Of a stretch of DNA of 64,000 nt, positions 1 to 13,253 are shown in pieces (positions within the stretch are counted from its first letter, which is position 1; the number at the start of each line of letters is the position of its first letter). Source of the DNA: Anaeramoeba flamelloides (lineage: Eukaryota; Metamonada; Anaeramoebidae); NCBI GenBank assembly GCA_027625915.1, contig JANTQA010000032.1, forward strand, positions 2,852,001-2,916,000, given 5' to 3'. The notes below the pieces were generated by a model, which was given only the letters and a program-made list of their open reading frames with translations, had not been told where the DNA came from and searched no databases. The position numbers and the translations under genes are program-made.

Positions 1-522
1 AGTGTTACGTAATTGAATTGCAAATTAAAAAATGAGTGTGTTTTTTGTTTTTCAATAATGGCATGTAGAAAAAAGAGTGGCCAGATCTGTAATTCAGATA
101 ACAGACAAGTCACTTTCAAGATTTTTGTTGTTTCAGTAAGAGAAATTTGGAAAAGAAAGGAAAAATTTTTTTCCTTAAAATCACAATTCAAAAACAAAAA
201 AAGAGAATGGAAAAGAAATACCAAACAATTCTTTGTTCAAAACAAAAAAAAAAGAAATCTAATTGAATAACAGTTCAAAAATACGAAGTTATCAAGATTT
301 GTTTTTATTGTTTGAAAATTTGATCAAAAAAATTGTTAGTTCAGCAAAATCTCTTTTTAATCTTTCAACTATCCTTGTTTCTCAGCTTGTTTGAGGTAAA
401 AAAAATAAAAAAAAGTCTTTGATGAATCAACGATCCAATAGTTGGTGAATAGAAGTTGGTTGTAACACGTAAATAGGTTTGATAACGGAGATTGAATTAA
501 AGTTAAGATTCCAAAATTGTAG

Positions 523-1038
523 TTGTTATTAAAAAACAAAAATAAACAAAAAAAGGCAAACACAGAGAGAAGGTGGGTATCTTACACTCTACAATCACTT
601 ATAATGCCATTAATTTGTGTGGTTGATTTTGAAGAAATCTTTGATCTTGTTAAAAAATTGACCAAAACAAAGAATTTTATAAAAAATAAAAAGAATTGCA
701 TATTTCTTGAGCAGAAGAAAAAACTTTATCAAAAAAAGAAAAGTAAAGGTGCCTTTTTGAAATTTGGAGATTTACCTTGGTTGTTTTTGTTGAAGAAAAG
801 AATATTTTTTGAAGCAAGTTTATTACGTAATTTTCTGGCAAGCCAATGTGACCAAAAAAAATTAACTAACAAAAACCGGATTTTAGAACGTCGTAAAGTA
901 TCAGTGATGAGCACTGCCAATAGAAAAATCATCATTAATCCGGGTGTTTATATAGTATATTGTAGCTTTCGGTTATATCGAAAACTAAAAAATAATGGTC
1001 GTAAATTTGTTAAAAATATCATTTGCAAAATCAGATAA
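523..1038 (+). CDS. Doubtful hypothetical protein, 171 codons
   Basis: This is the longest open frame in the window that is not part of a recognised gene. In DNA this AT-rich, 171 codons without a stop are unusual by chance, and the second half is less homopolymeric than its surroundings. The predicted protein is very basic (many Lys, Asn and Phe) and shows no motif, signal peptide or membrane segment that I recognise. Nothing around it suggests a function. It could be an orphan gene, one exon of a larger gene, a remnant of a mobile-element ORF, or chance. Confidence 0.15.
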   Translation: MLLKNKNKQKKANTERRWVSYTLQSLIMPLICVVDFEEIFDLVKKLTKTKNFIKNKKNCIFLEQKKKLYQKKKSKGAFLKFGDLPWLFLLKKRIFFEASLLRNFLASQCDQKKLTNKNRILERRKVSVMSTANRKIIINPGVYIVYCSFRLYRKLKNNGRKFVKNIICKIR

Positions 1039-4000
1039 AATTTCTTGGTTACTTTTTTAAAATTTTTCCTTATCGTTTAGAACAATACAAACCAGAATTA
1101 TTAAACTTTCAATTTTTACAATTTAGTTCTTTATTAATCTTATTTAATCCTTAACAGTTCTTGGTTTCAAGAGTTTGAAAAGTTAGACTTTATATTTACT
1201 TTTTGATTAAAATAATTTTGAAACACCTAATAAGAAAGAAAAGCAATAATTATAAAAAAGTTTTGTAACTTATTTTGATTTACTCTGACATGTAGATTCA
1301 ACAGTACAATTTCAAATTTTGTCCTTTGATAAAATAGCATTATTAATTTATCAAAATTATTGTATGATTAATTCATTACGACTTTTTCAATTTTCAATAT
1401 CTTTGGCATTTTAAGATGTTAGGAAATTGTTTTCTTGTAAACTAAATTTAAGGTCAACTCGAAACGGTGTTAACTATCCTTTTTTCCAACACCAAGAACA
1501 TTTTTGAATGAAAAAATATTATTTTTAGATAAAGGAAGGAATAAAAACATTTGATGCTTTAAAGCAGCATTAGCTAGACTATTTTCTAATTCCTAATATT
1601 CTTTCAAATTCACAACTGCAAGTTTTTTAGAAAAATCACTGAGAATAGCCTTCTTATCGTTTTTGGATAGCCAGTAATTGTGATCAAAAATAATTTGAAA
1701 AATTATTTTCAAATTTTTCTGAGTTTGTTTATCAACTGGATCTGAGACCTTTTTTAAGACTTTTTTTGATCACAATTTTATAAAACAGCTTTTTACAACC
1801 TACAAGGTATATTGTTTTTTCACTTCTTTCTTCTAAATACAATCACAAAATATTGTGAAAATTGATTTTGGATTAATTTTGTTCAATAGGTCTCAACAAT
1901 ATCTTCAAAAAAGAATTATTGCAATTAATTGTATCTTGAGAGCAATCAAAACACAAAGACATAAAAGAGTTCTTATTAAAAGAATAATTCCTACTACTGT
2001 TCCTTAAAACATAAAATGATTATAATTCTAATTCTGCATAACAAATAAAAAAAAAACTGTAAAAGTTAGCCAAATTCAAGTAAAGTTGAATAAAAAGCAA
2101 AATATTTATTAGAAAGTGTTTAAATTTTCCTTAATCTTTTTATTCTTTTTTGTGAAAGCTTTATGAAAATTTTGAACAATCGTTATTTTTTTAAAATTAT
2201 TGACGAAAGAATTTAGTATTCAGGAATATATCAAACATGTTATTGACAACCTAAAATTATTACTTTGGAAGTTTGAAGTCGGTTTATGGAGAATATAATT
2301 GGGAAGAGCTTAGGTAATTTAAAAATTAAAGTTGTTTTGTTTCAATTATCAATTTTAATAAAAGATTGTCAAAAGTGTAAATCAACCCACCTACAAACAA
2401 CTTCAAATGGTACACCAAGTACAATTATAACAACTCTCTCCATCCTAATGACAAAATGATTTAATTAATAATTTCATTTTTTCATTTTAATTTTATTTTC
2501 AATTTTCAAATTTTGAACTTTTTGAAAAAATCAAGTTCAAGATCACAATTTAATTGTTAAAGAGTCAAAGGTTTCAACAAAAAAGTTTTAAGATATCAAA
2601 CTCAAACTAAAAAAACAATAAATTAGTCTTGATTTTTTGAATTAAAAAACTATTTATAACAAAAACAAAATAAGTATGAAAACATAATAATACATTTTTT
2701 TCAATCGATTTTAAATGATTTCTAGAATCACATATAAACCACCTTTTAATTAAAAACCCAAAGCAAGTATCTTTCAATTCAATTTAATTTAATTTTTTTT
2801 AATTCATGCAAAAGTCTATTAAAAAAAGAAGACACAAGTCTATTATTTTTTCCTATTTCTCTAAATTTTTCTTTCGATGGATGGAAAACAATCAAATAAC
2901 TCAACTGGGTATTGACTAGATTTTTGAAAAAAGGGTAATTGTACTTGATGAGTCAAATGATCACTCTACCAAAACTTGATTGTTAATGTTGATAAATTTA
3001 TAAAAAAAAATGAAAAAAATTTTGGTTCAATTTCCATTTTTCAAAATCTTGATAACTTTTGCTCAGAAAATCGTCCACTGACAAAGAATATTTTACAGTC
3101 AACTAATTTTGCAAAGTTTATTAACATTTAAACCAATAAAATGCAGTTATATTCTTTCCATTCTATTTCGAAATTTATTGAGATTAAATAAGTTATGGAA
3201 AACGGTTTTTTTGATCAAAAACAAAATAATAAACACCAATTTACACATCCTAAAAAATTATAAGATAAAATCAATAGCAGAAAATTTAATATAATTTGTT
3301 TATGTAATAACATACTAATTAAAAAAAAGAGATTATTGTCAAGTATTCAATAAATGATAGTTAATGATTTTGGAAGTTTAAACACTTTTTTGAAGATTTT
3401 TTTTAAAAGAGATATTTTGAAATCTATTTGCCCCACTTTATTGGAAATAGCTTATAAAAGGAACAATCCCGATTTTGAAAATAATTTGTTTTTAAAAAAG
3501 TCTTTTTTGAAAAATGAAAAAACAGTAATCTATGTTACGAAGCAAATGGGTCTATGTTCAGAAAATTAAAAGGAGGTATTATTAATGTGAAACAATTCAT
3601 CATTGCTAGATTTACTAATAGTTGAATTATTTATACACCATAAAAGACAATTTATAGTTTTTTCAAAAAGAAAAAAAAAGATTGAAATTTTAGTTAATAA
3701 CTGAAAAATTAAAGAACAATTTTTTTTGGCAACAGAATTATATGATACAGATGTGTTTAGCCACTATAGGCTTTGAAAAAAAGTAAAAATCCAAAATAAT
3801 TATGTATCAAAAATAAATTGAAAAATAATAAAAGAACAATAGTGTGGAAAAATAATATTTTTTATTGTATGGCTCAAGATCTAATTTACTTGGAATTTCA
3901 AGTGTTTATTATTCCATTCCAAGTAACTTTTTTTTTGTCATTGAGATCTTTCAATGAAATTTTTTTCAATATTTGATTTTCTTTTCATCCTATTTTTTTT

Positions 4001-4342
4001 GGTTAAAATTGGAAAAGAACTTTTCAAAAAAGTGAATATAAAAAAAAATGTAAAAAGCCGGAGTTTTTGTTTTTATACCTACAGCAGTACTTTAATGTTT
4101 TTTTCATTTCTAATTTTTTATTGTGCTCTAATAGAACACTTATTCCACTTTTAGAAATGTTACACTGAATATATTTTGTCAGTTAGTTTTTTATTTCAAT
4201 TGGTTAGACAAATTATTCTACTGGTTACTCTATAAAAATAAATAATTATAACACAAATATCAATATTGTTCTTAATTAGAGTTTTGTTGTTAGTAGGTAT
4301 GTTTTAAAGAACTCCAATGAACACCTTTTTTAGAAAAAAATA

Positions 4343-4539
4343 AACTCAATTTCACTTTTAAGACACAATCTTTTAACAAAATTTAATGCCCAGAAAAGAC
4401 ACAAATTAAAGCACAAATATTTGGAATTTTATTTTTTACAATTTATTTTTACTATATTTTGTATTTTTTGTCTTAATTTGAGATTTTGTTGTGTCTTATA
4501 TATCGTTGAACGTTTGGATCTAAAAAGTGGGACTGGTTG
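4343..4539. mobile_element. Decayed Tc1/mariner-type MITE, copy 1
   Basis: About 197 bases form a degenerate palindrome that matches, end to end but with many substitutions, the much cleaner elements at 22960-23155 and 24934-25134. Shared segments include ttcacttttaag near the left end, a central tttttacaatttatttttact, and tcttaatttgagattttgttg in the right arm. A TA precedes the left end, but the right flank no longer gives a clean TA. The divergence suggests that it is older than the other two copies. Confidence 0.65.
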
Positions 4540-5633
4540 AAATAATTTATTTTTATTTTTGAATTCATGATCTAATTTACCTTAGCTTAGAGAAAAGGAG
4601 ATCATTTGTGGTACCTCGAAAGAATTCATTTAGAAAAGCTCCTTAATTACAAACTTTTTAAAGATCAATAATTCTTAAACCCTAACTTTTGATATTTTTC
4701 TCATTTTATGATCGGTGAATATAACTTTTATGAAGAACAACATGCTTACTAAATTAAAAGAATATTGAGTCAAGATATCATTTTAAAATTTTAATTTTCA
4801 TCAGGAAAAAATCATTTTGGTTTTAACTATTTTGCTATTAAATTCAAATTTTTTCTTGAAAAGGCTAAAAAAACAAAATTAAATTACTTCCTATGAAAAT
4901 AATAAATATAGTACATTGGTGTATATATGTGTGTGGAAATTAAAGGTCGAAAATAGTCAATAAGAAGCAAATAAACTTAATTTTAGCTTTACAAGCTCAA
5001 AAATTTTTATTGATCCAGAAATATTTTTTTTAATTTTTATCTCTCAAAAAACGGGAAAATTCTCTTATTTTAAAAAGATTTTAATAGTCTATTGTTATAC
5101 TACCATACAGTGCCTTATCGGTCACAGAACTTAAAACCCAGATCGTTCATCATATAATATAACTTTTGAGATTAGAATTATAATGATTATCTTTTGTGAG
5201 TAGTTTGCAAAATTAACTTTACGGAACTTTGACAAGATGTGATTTCAATTGAACCTTTCAGTGATCAAACAAATAATTTTCAAATAATCAAAAAGTTAAG
5301 AAATGAAATACATAATTTTGACTTGTTGACAGCTACAAAAACTGAAAGTGGAAGAAAGAAGACAACCAACTAAAATCAAAGATACACTATTTTAGAGATC
5401 CACCCTATACCACACACAATTGTCGACAACTTTTCACAACAAAATTTAAAAACTTATTTTTATTATTGAATTGGCAAAGCAAAGATCAAAGATAAAATAT
5501 TTTTATTGACGTATCTTTGGAATTTAGATTCAAATAATTTGGAACCTAAATTCTAAAGAAGAAACCAAGGAAAAGTAAAACTGAAGTATTTTCACTTTAC
5601 AAACAAGAAAAATAGTTATTTTCTTTTTGATTT

Positions 5634-5807
5634 TGGTTGAATATTGGAAAAATTTTCACAACATTTTCATTTTGAGTTTATGGAGTGTTAAAAAGAGAGT
5701 TTTCAAAGACCTAGGTTAAAATTTGTGCCAAGGTTCAAAATAGGAAAAGGAAAAGTGAAAATAAAGTGAAAATTTATTCCCATTTATTATCCAAAAACTC
5801 TCAATTT
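5634..5807. repeat. Palindromic repeat family 2, copy next to the Rab promoter
   Basis: This is a degenerate inverted repeat. The left arm resembles ggttgaatattggaaaaatttt plus cac, and the right arm reads gtgaaaatttattcccat then ttattatcc. The same arm pattern (TATTTGAATAATAAATGGG, AAAATTTTCACTTC and the reverse complement) recurs at 10959-11119, 20511-20659, 46330-46489 and 53568-53728. The element ends about 100 bases before the Rab start codon, so it may overlap the promoter or 5' UTR. No coding capacity; MITE-like. Confidence 0.55.
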
Positions 5808-5904
5808 TTTGTTTATTTTTTTTTCCAACATATTTCACAACACCGTGACCTCATACAAAAATAAAGGAATAAAGAATATCGTCTTGTTTTTTTGATTTTT
5901 TGAA

Positions 5905-8900
5905 ATGGACAAACCTTTTTTAAAATTAATAATGCTTGGGGACTGTTCAGTCGGAAAGTCCTCAATTTTAATCAAATTTTCGGAAGATAAATTTTCTGAA
6001 AGTGTCGAATCAACAGTTGGTGCTGCTTTTGCTTCAAAGAGTATTTTTAATGGAGAAAAAGAGATCACTTTGCAAATTTGGGTTTGAACTTAGCCTTATT
6101 CAATCTTTGATTCAAGAAGTTACTAAACTGTTTCTTTTTTTTTTTTTCGATATCTTCTTTTCTTTGTTTTCTTTAGGACACAGCAGGCCAAGAACGCTTT
6201 CATTCGCTATCTTTACTGTACGTTTGTTTTCTAGAAACAATTCTACGTCTTTGTTTTCTTCTTCTCTTTTTTAATTTAAATTCAGATTGTATGGATAGTA
6301 CGAACATTAAAAAAAAACCCAATATTCAACATTTTTGTACAGAAAAGTTCAGAAAAAATCAAATTAAGACAACTGATCCCTTACTTGAGTGTAATTTTGT
6401 TTTATTACTTGAGTCTCCTTCATCAAGCAAAAAATTTTCAAAACTTTTGGAATAGGTTGAAATTCCAAAAGGTGCTGAATTGTTTAGTTTTACTTTCAAA
6501 TTTAAAATTTGGACAACAAGGGATCAACTCACTCATAAACTTCATTTTACTCCTCTTTTCTTTAAGTGAAATAAATCAAGATCCTCACTTCTAAAAAAAA
6601 ACAAATCACCAAAAAAACTACCAATTTCAAAAAAGTCAAAAAACAATTTCATTTTGAATAAAAGCAAAAACAAGGTAATATTGTGTTCAAAACAAATATT
6701 TAGTAGTGAAAAAAATACTGGACTTGGAAATAATCCCGTACAAGATTTTTAATTGTAAATATTAGCAAAATTATTGTGTAATTTTTTTATTTAAGAATCA
6801 AATCCTTTTTTTAAATAACTAATTTTTGCATGAACGCAGTAATAAACCCACTTAAAGTGCATTAAACTAGGGTTTCTCTAGAATACTCGGGGAATTGTTT
6901 GATAGCATAAGTAGATCAACTTATTTTGAAAAAACAAATGGAATTTTATAGAGGTTTGCTATGAATTTGTAAAATGAGTATTTTTATTCTTTGTTTTTTG
7001 ATTGATTGAATCGTTTTTTGAACAAGTGTAATTTAATTAATTATCATTCTAATAAGTGGCGTATTATAATTTTAAAAGTTTTATTCATAAAAAAAAAAGA
7101 TTTGCAATTACAAAACAATTTTCCTAATATCAACATTTAAATATCTTGTAATGGGATTATTATCATGCCTTGTATTTTTTTCAATACTATTTCTAAAAAA
7201 CCGATATTAAAATTTTGAGTTGGACCGATTTTTATATGTAAGATCTTTAAATAGTATTTTGAAGACTACAATGGCACTTCTTTAGGCGTCTGTTATTTGA
7301 AAGATAAATCGAAAAAAATAAAATCACATTTGTTAACCAACTTGCTTTTTTATTCTATAAACTATCCCAACCATATAGGTTGTAATTCTTGTTTCATTTT
7401 CAATATATTTGGTCCGTTTTTATTGGATACATTGGTCTATTTTGGGTGAACGGAAAACTCTCAAGTAAAGAAATAGATTCAATAATCTAAAAAAGGTATT
7501 AAGTAGTTTGTTATTTCCGTGAATTGGCTTCGAGCCAAAGGAGTAAATTTCTACTAAAAATAGTTTTCTAAAATTGAGCTTCTTTTGTTTCAAAAAAATT
7601 TTATTAACAAATAAAAAAAAATAAAAAGATCTAATTTTGGAAAAACATACAAATATTAAAAAAACGTTTTCAAGATTTAAAGAAAAATAATCCAATTTCC
7701 AAAAAAAAAAGATTCAAGGGATTGTCAATTTTAAAAAAAAAAAACAGTTTCAGGATCTTAAAGGAAAACAATTCAAATAACAAAATAAAAAATATCACAG
7801 GATCTTCAAATAAAAAAAAATACAATAATCGTTTGGAAAAAACAGTGAAAAAGTCAAAAAAAAAAGCCAAATGCAATTTATAATTGGTAACCTTAATAGA
7901 ATCTGAAAATGAAAAGTCAGATCTATTAATAAAAGAAAAAATAAATGATATATTGATAAAATGGAGTATTCAACAAAATAACACTTTTTTTAATACTATC
8001 TTTTTGTCAGGGTTTTTCTTTGATTGGTATATCGTTAAAAATTTGTTCAAAAAATAAACTATTTTTGAGATCTCAAAAAAACAACTCTATCATTATTTCG
8101 AAATTAAAAGGGGATATAAAATTAATTTGTTGATTTGATTGATAAAAATATAATGAATTATTCTTTGAAACTAATTTATTTTTGGTTCTTTTATTAATTG
8201 ATTTTAGTTTTATTTTTCAGTTTCTATTCAGGTTTCTAATCAAAACCCGTGTTTCGCTTTTTTTTTACTGTTTTACTTATTTTCCCAAATGGTTAAGAAA
8301 AAAATTTTTACAAGATTTCAAAGACAAAAATCCAAAGTTTCAAAAAAACAAAAAATTGGATTTACGAAAAAAAAATAATCTTTGCCTTGCTTCAAACCTA
8401 AGAAATTTAAGAGCATTATTTCCAAATGAATTTTTAAAATACCTTATCAATAACTTTCTTTTATATTAGATAAGGTTTTTTAAGAATTCATTTGGAAATA
8501 ACACACTTGATTTTTATCCAATTTGGAAAAAAATAATTTCTTTAAATATAAAATCGTTTTTATTCAGCTTATAATTGTTTTGTAAACATTTAAATTTGTC
8601 AAAGTAATGTTTTTATAATATTTTTTCTGTAAAAATAAAGCTTTTGAAAAAAGGGAAAAATGAAAAAAAAAAAAAAAAAAAAAAAATGGACCTCTCATAT
8701 GACCCCAACATTAGCACTTTGAAACTGACACAATAATTAACATAATTATCATACACAGTGATATTAAATTGAAAATGAGTGTCACTCTTTGTCACCCTTT
8801 TCTAAAAAAATGTCCTCCTTTTTTGATTGTTGATTTTTAGTGATTCAATCATAAATCTCATTTTGATTGGTTTTTAAATAACCTTTGATACTCATAAAAA

Positions 8901-10398
8901 ATTCAATTTGTTTTTTTTTTTTTTAATCAATTTCAAAAAATTATTTTTCCACAATAAAGACTCAGATCTTACACATAAATTTTTTCCAATTTAATCTTCA
9001 ATTGTCAGTATTTAATAAACTAAAACTTTTATTTCAATTTTCTCAACAAAGTTGTTTCCTTATTGTTTAGAAGATGAGAAAAAACTCAAGGTCTTTATAA
9101 GTTACTAAAAACAAAAATTGTATTTTTGGGTTTGTATCTTCCTTGGTGGCATTTGGATAATAAATGGGAGAAAATGTAGGATAATTATCTTTTTTTCATT
9201 GTTAAAACATTCTTTTCGTTTATGGTTAACCGTTTGTAATCGGAAAACATCAATATAATTACGAAAAAGTACCAAAGAAATAAATCGAGATCACAAATAA
9301 CAAAATACTTTTTTGGAAAAACTTTTTGTAAAAGATAAAAAAAAAGGAAAATGGAGAGGTTTTTTTTTTCCCCATCTACTAATTATATACCAGTATTGAA
9401 TCAATCGATATTTTAGTTTCCCAAAAAATTCTTTCAGCTAAATTTATACAAAAAAAAAATAATAACACCTTTTTAAAGCAATAAAATAACCCAAAAATTG
9501 TCTGGCGTTAATTTGTCTCTTTAATATTGAACTTTTTGGATCAAAAATTAAATTTATTAGAATTGGAATTTAATAATATCAAAAATTATTCTCAATTTTA
9601 ACCGTTTTCTCAGTATCATTAAGAATAAAAAGTGGCAAGGGAATTAATTTTTGTATATTACAGTAAATAGGATTCAAAATTTTATTCAAAAAATTATGGC
9701 AAATTTATATGATAAAATTCCAACTTACCCAAATCAATTACTAAATATTAAAATGATTCATCAAAAAAAATCCTAGTTGGTGATTTTTTTTTACTAATTG
9801 TTGGTATTCTAATAGAAGAAATTAAATCTACAAGAACAATTATCGTGGTTTATTTTTATTGGAAAATTTTAATCTAATCAAACATATCTATAAATGCTTA
9901 TTAAAAAAAATTTTTTTTTCTATTTTTCCTTCATTCTTTTTTCTTTTTAATATTATATTCCATCCTTCTTTTTCTCAATTTACATCAATCTTATTAAATT
10001 TGAATTTGTATAGGTATTACCGTGAGACTCATGGTGCTATTGTTGTTTATGATATAACAAGTAAAGCAAGTTTTGAAAGGGCAAAACTATGGATTGAAGA
10101 AATTAGAGAAAATATTGATAACAAGGCACAAATTGCACTTGTTGGAAATAAAATTGATAAACAAAAAAGAATCATTTCAACAGAAAAGGGGTCCAATTTT
10201 GCAAAGGGGCAAGGGTTGTTATTTTTTGAAACATCGGCAAAAACTGGTTTTGGTGTAAATAAAATTTTTTATGAAATGTCAAAAGTAATCGAACCTAAGC
10301 CCATTACTGCCTATGAGGATTACAAATCAGATACCGATAATTTAAATCTAGATCCGAATTTGTTGAATGAGGGATCACAAAAAACTGGGTGTTGTTGA
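5905..10398 (+). CDS. Rab5-like small GTPase (three exons)
   Basis: Exons by splice-site reading are 5905-6081, 6177-6217 and 10014-10398, giving a 200-residue protein. Residues 12-20 (GDCSVGKSS) are the P-loop, Thr37 in ESTVGAAF is the switch I threonine, DTAGQERF at 60-67 is the switch II motif, and NKID (118-121) and ETSAK (145-149) bind the guanine base. The C-terminus is -GCC, a double-cysteine geranylgeranylation site. The GAAF sequence after switch I and the YYRETHGAIVVYDIT segment place it nearest the Rab5/21/22 group, which acts in early endosome traffic; the exact subfamily is inferred. Intron 1 is 95 bases, while intron 2 is 3796 bases. Donors are GTTTGA and GTACGT, and the acceptors are TTTAG and TATAG. 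All nucleotide-binding residues are intact. A likely AATAAA poly(A) signal lies near 10481. Confidence 0.93.
6218..10013 (+). other. 3.8 kb intron of the Rab gene
   Basis: This long AT-rich intron separates DTAGQERFHSLSL from YYRETHG. It begins GTACGT and ends with about 150 bases of pyrimidine-rich sequence and TATAG. I see no gene inside. It contains a perfect-looking hairpin (8416-8501), a (A)n run near 8670, a half copy of palindromic family 2 (about 9144-9180, ggataataaatgggag), and degenerate attcaaataacaaa-type repeats around 7680-7860. The intron phase and flanking residues fit the Rab family without gaps, which supports its being one intron and not several missing exons. Confidence 0.85.
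8416..8501. repeat. Hairpin with 33-base arms
   Basis: The left arm 8416-8448 (starting ttatttccaaatgaat) and the right arm 8469-8501 (ending attcatttggaaataa) are nearly perfect reverse complements separated by about 20 bases. It lies in the long Rab intron. It may be a small foldback element or a relic of a MITE; no relative was seen elsewhere in the window. Confidence 0.7.
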
Positions 10399-10671
10399 AA
10401 ATTATTTTTGATAATTATACTCATTCTAAAATTATTAATGAATATTTGAAAATATATAATGTTATTTATCATAATTTTATAAATAAACACCTCAATTTCT
10501 TTTTTAATCTTTATTTTAGTTAAAGGCCTGGAATAATATTTTTATGGAAAATCTGGAAAGAAAGATTAATTTATAACCTTATCGACAATTGTTTATTAAG
10601 ATGATTCCTTGGAAATAGAATAATAATAAAAAAAAAAAAAAAAAGGGAAATAAAGAAGATAAACTATTTTT

Positions 10672-11337
10672 CAGTCAAAGGGACCCAGTTTTAATGTGTA
10701 AAATACATGTGTTTAAAGGATTTACATGGATATTAGAAGAAAAATTTTATTTTGGATATTTTCTAAATTGAAATCATTATTTCACGTTTTTATTTTTCGA
10801 TTTTTTTTTAAAACGTGATTCAGTTACAAAAATTTTTTTTATTGCAAGATCAATCGTCACTTGGTAAAAATGTGTTATTCTAAGGTTATTGAAACTATGG
10901 AAATGATTTTTGATAAATCATATTGATTTCTATACAATTCTATTCGATCTTTGATCCTGATATTTGTTTAATAAATGTGAAAAATTTTCATTTCATTTTC
11001 ATTTCCTTTTTCAAATAGAGACCACAAATACCAACCCACTTCGTTTGGGGACTTGATTTCCAAAAGAAAAGTATGTAAAATGAAGTGAAAAATGTTTCCT
11101 ATTTATTATTCAAATAGTAATAGAAGATCAAAACGAACATTGTTGTTTTTTTCAATAGGGTACTAAGAATTTTTTTTTCTCAATTTTTAAGAAAATTTAT
11201 TTATTAATTAGTTTTCTTTCAGACATATATCAACAATTCTTTGATGTGTATTATTCTGTTTATTTCTTATTTGTATTTCAAAGGTCAATTATATAAAATA
11301 ATTGATATTTAGAAAAAAATGTTGGGGCCCTTTAAAT
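10672..11337. mobile_element. 667-base non-autonomous element, copy A
   Basis: The left end reads cagtcaaagggaccca, and the right end, decayed, reads tggggccctttaaatg. The whole segment is a reverse-complement copy of 46111-46778. Long stretches match, for example ttattctaaggttattgaaa here against its complement near 46560, and tcaattatataaaataatt near the right end against its complement near 46150. There is no coding capacity. The terminal inverted repeats suggest a DNA-transposon-derived non-autonomous element. Target duplications are not obvious. A copy of palindromic family 2 sits in its middle (10959-11119). Confidence 0.75.
10959..11119. repeat. Palindromic repeat family 2 inside element A
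   Basis: An inverted repeat of about 160 bases has a left arm containing ataaatgtgaaaaattttc and a right arm containing gaagtgaaaaatgtttcc followed by tatttattattcaaata. It occupies the centre of the 667-base element. The same inner palindrome is in the other copy, so it was present before the two copies separated. Confidence 0.65.
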
Positions 11338-13253
11338 GAAACATAGTTTATTATTAGTGAAACCTATTTCTCATAAAAAATTTTATTTATTTATTTAGAG
11401 CGATGTTGTAGATTTCAATTTAAAGTTCACATTTTAATTCTTTTTATAAAAAAAATTCTTTTGTAGGTACTCTGGAATAAAATGATACCTTTTTTTTTTC
11501 AGGGTCGGTTTTGCCTTGTTTCTTGTTTAAATTTTTTTTTTAAAAATAAAATACCTTCATTATTAAATTTTAATAATTCATAAATGATTTTTATTAAAAA
11601 TTTTTCAAAAGAATTTAATATTTCGTAAAAATATCAACATTTGAATTTATTCTTCTTGAGATTTTAGTTTTAATTATTTTTTCATCAATCCTAACTTTTT
11701 TATGTATATTTATCAGAAGAAAATCATTTTACTGTATTAAAAAATAAAAAAGATTCTTTTGATTTTATTTCAGATTTTTTTGCCATAAATAAAAAATTAT
11801 TTTTTTAATTCCATGGAATAAGAATAAATTTCATTTTTAATGTATTTTCTTATATTATTCAAAAAGATACTGTATGAAGTATAAAAAGACGATAAAAACT
11901 GATTTCATAAGAATCATATTATTATTATCATTCCAGATTTTGAATTTTTGTAATTGTAAAAATATCAAAAATTGAATCATTTTGTAAAGTCTGTTTCAAA
12001 TATTTTCTTGTATTTTATTATAAAATTTCAATTTTTTTAATTCTTTATTTCAAAAATAAATTTTTTATCAACAAGTAAAAGAAATTTTAAATTTTATCTT
12101 ATGATATACTCGAAATTGAATTTTTTATTTTAAAAAGTATAATTTTATTATAGGTGGCCAATCTAGATAAGTTTAAAATTTTTAAAGAAGAGTTGGAACG
12201 GTAGTTCTCTTGTAGAAGAGAAAAATTTTTTATTTAAAATTATGAGCCATTGAATTTTCTCAAGCCTTTGATGACTACATTCTTTATAGATGATTAGTAT
12301 GTCAACTCCATTCCAAAAATTTGGACAGGCCAAAATCAAAAATATGCAAAAAAAACTCAATTTATTAGATTTTTCCAAACCTAATATAAAACCAAATTTA
12401 AGTTTACCCAGTATGAAAGTTTTTATATGTAATCGTTTTTATTCAAATAAAATAAAAAAAAAGAAACGAAAAAATCAAAATCTTATGTGTCCAAAATAAT
12501 GAAAGGAGCTGAAGAAAAAAATGTATTAGTAAATTTGTTGAAATTTTACGTACAATTGTTGATCCATCAAATGTTAAGATATGATCCACCAATTGTATTT
12601 GATTTTTCAATTTAACAAACTTAACGCTAACTTTCTATCAATAATAGAAAAAAAAATTCATGATCTCACCAAACCGATTACATAACTGGAAAAAAGGAAA
12701 TTAAAACCCCACAGAAAAGACAAAAATGAAACGGGTTGTAAAATCAAAATTACTTCCAAATTGAATTTAAAGTATGCCAATTATTATTCTTTCAACTGTT
12801 AAATTGTGTCCAAATTATTAGAATTTTGTTTATTAATTAATTTTAATTAATGGTGATAAATATATGCAAGAAGTACATAACAAAAAAATTTTTGTAAAAA
12901 ATGAACTAATATTTGTAAATAATTGGAACCCTTGCTTTTCAAATGATATAATAAATAAAATAATTATTATGTGCAAGAGGAGTTAATCATAAAAAGGAAT
13001 CAGAACAAAGATAAATCAATTAATGTTTTTGAAAAAACAAAATTCTTTTATTGAGAAAAAGTTCGAATTATTATGTAAAAAATTTGAATTCATTTTTTCT
13101 TATCATACCTGAAGAAATGAATGATCATAAATTTATAAAAGATCAAGAAAATGTTAAAAAATAGGAATAAAATAAAGAATAAATTTAAAAAAAAAAATGA
13201 TTAAGAAAATAAATAAGAAAAAAAATAAAAATAAAAATAAAAAAAAAGTGAAA

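Larger units (their letters stand above)
1..5904. other. AT-rich intergenic region left of the Rab gene
   Basis: I see no convincing gene in this stretch. It is dominated by A/T homopolymers and short open frames without family motifs. The longest open frame (523-1038, plus strand) is listed separately as doubtful. A decayed palindromic element lies at 4343-4539, and a second type of palindromic repeat lies at 5634-5807, just upstream of the Rab start. Around 3880-3925 there is a small imperfect hairpin with arms ending in ttacttggaat and attccaagtaa. No tRNA-like or other structured RNA was recognised. Confidence 0.6.
10399..13253. other. Intergenic region between Rab and the Fe-S gene (convergent 3' ends)
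   Basis: This region lies between two convergent genes. It contains one copy of the 667-base inverted-repeat element (10672-11337). The rest, 11340-13250, is AT-rich DNA with (TTTA)-like simple sequence and no supported gene. A 69-codon open frame near 12290 shows no recognisable features. The last 100 bases before 13254 are A-rich with aaaataaa-type motifs, which is plausible 3' UTR for the minus-strand gene. Confidence 0.6.
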
